Shown here one piece after another: positions 63,081 to 64,000 of a stretch of 64,000 nt of DNA (positions within the stretch are counted from its first letter, which is position 1; each line of letters begins with the position of its first letter). The notes under the pieces were generated by a model. It was given only the letters and a program-made list of their open reading frames with translations, did no database searches and had not been told where the DNA came from. Source of the DNA: an uncultured Cohaesibacter sp. Lineage in GTDB: Bacteria; Pseudomonadota; Alphaproteobacteria; Rhizobiales; Cohaesibacteraceae. Position numbers and translations under genes: made by a program. The stretch lies in assembly GCF_963676485.1 (NCBI RefSeq), contig NZ_OY781114.1, positions 1,116,001 through 1,180,000 on the forward strand, written 5' to 3'.

Positions 63081-64000
63081 ATGATCAACAGACGTCAATT
63101 TGCCATCGGAGCGGCATCTCTTGGACTCGGCACAGCTCTTGCGTCCAGATTTGCGCTCGCCAAGCCATCACAACCTTCAACCGGGGTCGCCTTCGACATG
63201 CCTAAAGGGGCTTGCGACTGCCATGTGCATATTCATGGCCCACGCGCGGCCTACCCTATGTATGAGAAACGTTCCTATACGCCCGAGGAAGCCACTCCCT
63301 CCGAGCTGGAAGCCATGATGAAAGCCCTTGGCCTTGGCCGTGTGGTCATTGTCACGCCAAGCGTCTATGGTGCCAACAATGCTTCAACCATGTTTGGCAT
63401 GATGCATTTCGGTCCAGCGGCTCGCGGCGTTGCCGTCATCGACGCAGAGACAACGCAGCGCGAACTCAAAGAAATGGCTGCAATGGGCATTCGGGGTGTA
63501 CGGCTCAATCTTTCCGTTGGAGGGGTCAATGATCCGGATCGCGCAAAACGCATGATCGATACGGCGCTCGAGCAGATCAATAATCTGGACTGGCACCTGC
63601 AGCTCAACACAAAACCGGAGATGATTGAGGCCTTGCACGACTTCTTGGGTTCCCTGCCAAAAATGATCGTGTTCGACCATTATGGCGGCGCTCAGCCGGA
63701 TGGCAAGAGCGAACCTGCGGGCTTTGCCTCCATGGTTGACCTTGTTGCCAGCGGCAACGCTTATGCAAAGATCTCCATCAAGGGCGGACACAGAGATGAT
63801 CTCTCCGTTTTTGACCCATTGGCAGACAAACTCATCGCAGCCAATTCAGATCGCATCCTTTGGGGGTCGAACTGGCCACATCCAAATGCCAAACCGCCCG
63901 CAGGGGGCACCGCCATGGACCTGACCCCATTGTTCGCAGTGGATGATGGCCGGGTGATCAATCAGCTGGGCGTTTGGGCTGAAAACCCGGCCATGCGCCA
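63081..64000 (+). CDS. Tat-exported amidohydrolase family protein, cut by the window edge
   Basis: The first 306 residues of a TIM-barrel metal-dependent hydrolase; no stop appears before the right edge. A twin-arginine signal (NRRQFAIGAASLGLGTALA) is cut near residue 27. The mature start GACDCHVHIHGP carries an HxH metal motif, followed by VIVTPSVYG, MGIRGVRLNLS, IVFDHYGG and ILWGSNWPHPN. This matches the COG3618 group of lactone and pyrone-dicarboxylate hydrolases (2-pyrone-4,6-dicarboxylate hydrolase, galactarolactone isomerase). ATG 63081 has AAGGAGGAG upstream. Periplasmic export is unusual for that group. A lactone substrate is likely; a tie to the sugar-acid locus 20 kb away is only possible. 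Confidence 0.85.
   Translation, partial: MINRRQFAIGAASLGLGTALASRFALAKPSQPSTGVAFDMPKGACDCHVHIHGPRAAYPMYEKRSYTPEEATPSELEAMMKALGLGRVVIVTPSVYGANNASTMFGMMHFGPAARGVAVIDAETTQRELKEMAAMGIRGVRLNLSVGGVNDPDRAKRMIDTALEQINNLDWHLQLNTKPEMIEALHDFLGSLPKMIVFDHYGGAQPDGKSEPAGFASMVDLVASGNAYAKISIKGGHRDDLSVFDPLADKLIAANSDRILWGSNWPHPNAKPPAGGTAMDLTPLFAVDDGRVINQLGVWAENPAMR

Overview
The window looks like chromosomal DNA of a heterotrophic alphaproteobacterium, most likely a marine member of the Hyphomicrobiales. The reasons are a TRAP sugar-acid transporter, a fructose PTS with a fused EIIA-HPr-EI protein, many stand-alone regulators (TetR, MarR, IclR, GntR, ROK, Lrp, GlxA) and a Tat-exported amidohydrolase. A Cohaesibacter-like genus is a guess from gene content only. 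I found no rRNA, tRNA or CRISPR array.

Bases 1 to about 7,000 are a mobile island. It holds a type I methyltransferase (hsdM; the rest of the system lies off the left edge), a ParB-like protein, an unknown acidic protein, RNase HI, a serine recombinase, an AT-rich uracil-DNA-glycosylase-like protein and a tyrosine integrase at the inner end.

From 7,100 to 25,300 there are small stress and signalling units. They are a TetR/quinone-reductase pair with twin operators, a sCache chemoreceptor, a MarR/UvrA-like (DrrC-type) resistance pair, a second chemoreceptor, a GlxA-type regulator next to a lone GAPDH, a TetR/crotonase pair, a PhzF/ArsR pair, a TetR remnant, a P-loop NTPase, a RES-Xre toxin-antitoxin module and a divergent alcohol dehydrogenase/Lrp pair. 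An OafA-type acyltransferase and a 57-residue basic protein follow (25,500-28,100).

From 28,364 to 43,065 is a sugar-acid catabolic locus. Ten minus-strand genes run from an IclR regulator through 2-keto-3-deoxygalactonokinase, a zinc dehydrogenase, a KduD-like SDR, a 2-hydroxyacid dehydrogenase and TRAP transporter genes to KDPGal aldolase and an L-fuconate-dehydratase-like enolase. A divergent plus-strand pair (KDG kinase, FAH-family protein), a GntR repressor and a shikimate-dehydrogenase-like gene complete it. Both 2-keto-3-deoxy-hexonate branches (gluco and galacto) are present, so the locus probably feeds several hexonates or uronates into pyruvate and glyceraldehyde 3-phosphate. From 43,279 to 50,388 is the fruBKA fructose PTS operon with a divergent ROK regulator.

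From 50,414 to 59,302 is the most intriguing part: a phosphorelay (Cache histidine kinase, CheY-like receiver, Hpt protein, REC-PAS-PAS protein) facing an operon for a REC/zinc-ribbon/degenerate-GGDEF protein, a processive family 2 glycosyltransferase and an HlyD/Alg44-like protein. I read this as a possible undescribed regulated exopolysaccharide synthase. The window ends with a marR-emrA-emrB efflux operon and the start of a Tat-exported amidohydrolase.
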